A stretch of DNA of 64,000 nt from positions 1 to 64,000 of the forward strand of contig CAZWMT010000011.1 in the NCBI GenBank assembly GCA_964635055.1, given 5' to 3'. Positions 63,834 to 64,000 of this stretch are shown piece after piece. The notes below the pieces were generated by a model. It was not told the DNA's origin. It searched no databases and saw only the letters and a list, made by a program, of their open reading frames with translations. The DNA is from JAEUJM01 sp964635055. GTDB lineage: Bacteria > Actinomycetota > Acidimicrobiia > Acidimicrobiales > DATDAH01. The stretch's first letter is position 1. Each line of letters starts with the position of its first letter. Position numbers and translations under genes: made by a program.

Positions 63834-64000
63834 CTACGACGAGAAGAACGCGGCCCGGACCTGTTCGGACGCGGGCTCGAGGCGGGAACGGTCGACCAGG
63901 CGACTGTCGTCGCGCACGAGCAGCACCATGACGAACGGCGCCACGTCCTGGCGCACCGTCATCAGCTCGTACCCGGCGGCGGCCACCAGGGCGAAGTCGT
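63834..64000 (-). CDS. C-terminal fragment of a gene cut by the window edge
   Basis: The minus strand is open from the right edge to a TAG at 63834-63836: DFALVAAAGYELMTVRQDVA, PFVMVLLVRDDSRLVDRSRL and EPASEQVRAAFFSS. Third-position G/C is high and the composition is protein-like, so it is the last ~55 codons of a real gene. The family is not recognisable from this part. Confidence 0.55.
   Translation of the reverse strand, partial: DFALVAAAGYELMTVRQDVAPFVMVLLVRDDSRLVDRSRLEPASEQVRAAFFSS

Overview
The window is a high-GC chromosome segment from an actinobacterium. The conserved runs rpsA...coaE...uvrB and uvrC-rapZ-yvcK-gap-pgk-tpiA-secG, the GTG/TTG-rich starts and the Tad pilus genes without an outer-membrane secretin all fit. 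The combination of accessory genes suggests a deep lineage such as Acidimicrobiia, but this is inference from gene content and was not tested phylogenetically.

Layout. (1) 1-903: 3' part of rpsA. (2) 1086-13008: a Tad/Flp pilus locus. It holds cpaB, cpaE/tadZ, cpaF/tadA, a von Willebrand A domain fused to tadB, tadC and a large membrane protein, then three opposite-strand Flp pilin genes, each followed by a strong hairpin terminator, then a NarL-type two-component pair. (3) 13107-27053: coaE, an exported protein, a fused MFS/spermidine-synthase-like protein, uvrB, three GT-C-like membrane proteins in overlapping order, and uvrA behind a probable LexA box. (4) 27149-43147: a surface-glycan region. 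It has an initiating sugar transferase, an alpha/beta hydrolase, a flippase, a PhyH-type oxygenase and two glycosyltransferases. It ends in a tightly coupled nine-gene minus-strand operon for a pseudaminic-acid-type nonulosonic acid (pseB, pseC, class III aminotransferase, Gfo/Idh oxidoreductase, spsF-like cytidylyltransferase, Pse-associated methylase, pseG, pseI, formyltransferase). No PseH acetyltransferase is present, and a formyltransferase is coupled to the end of the operon. (5) 43304-46788: nadA and a membrane-anchored alkaline-phosphatase-superfamily protein. (6) 46903-55096: uvrC, a methyltransferase, rapZ, yvcK, gap, pgk, tpiA and secG, with whiA absent from its usual place between yvcK and gap. 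(7) 55179-57684: tRNA-Leu(GAG) followed by a small accessory segment with an AbiE-type toxin-antitoxin pair and a probable gene remnant. (8) 57857-64000: an MpaB/rubber-oxygenase-family protein, a small predicted protein, a DHFR-fold reductase, an MDR oxidoreductase, a Baeyer-Villiger-type monooxygenase, a DUF1622 membrane protein and a truncated gene at the right edge.

Cross-cutting signals. Several housekeeping genes (coaE, uvrB, uvrA, uvrC, rapZ, secG and a 72-residue gene at 59538) have a TANNNT -10-like hexamer only 6-9 nt before the start codon, the layout of leaderless or nearly leaderless transcripts. For rapZ this points to an ATC start codon. Four kinds of intergenic repeat are visible: a dispersed element in three copies, a 52-bp palindromic tandem pair, a pair of related hairpins before secG, and a 14-bp tandem repeat before uvrC.
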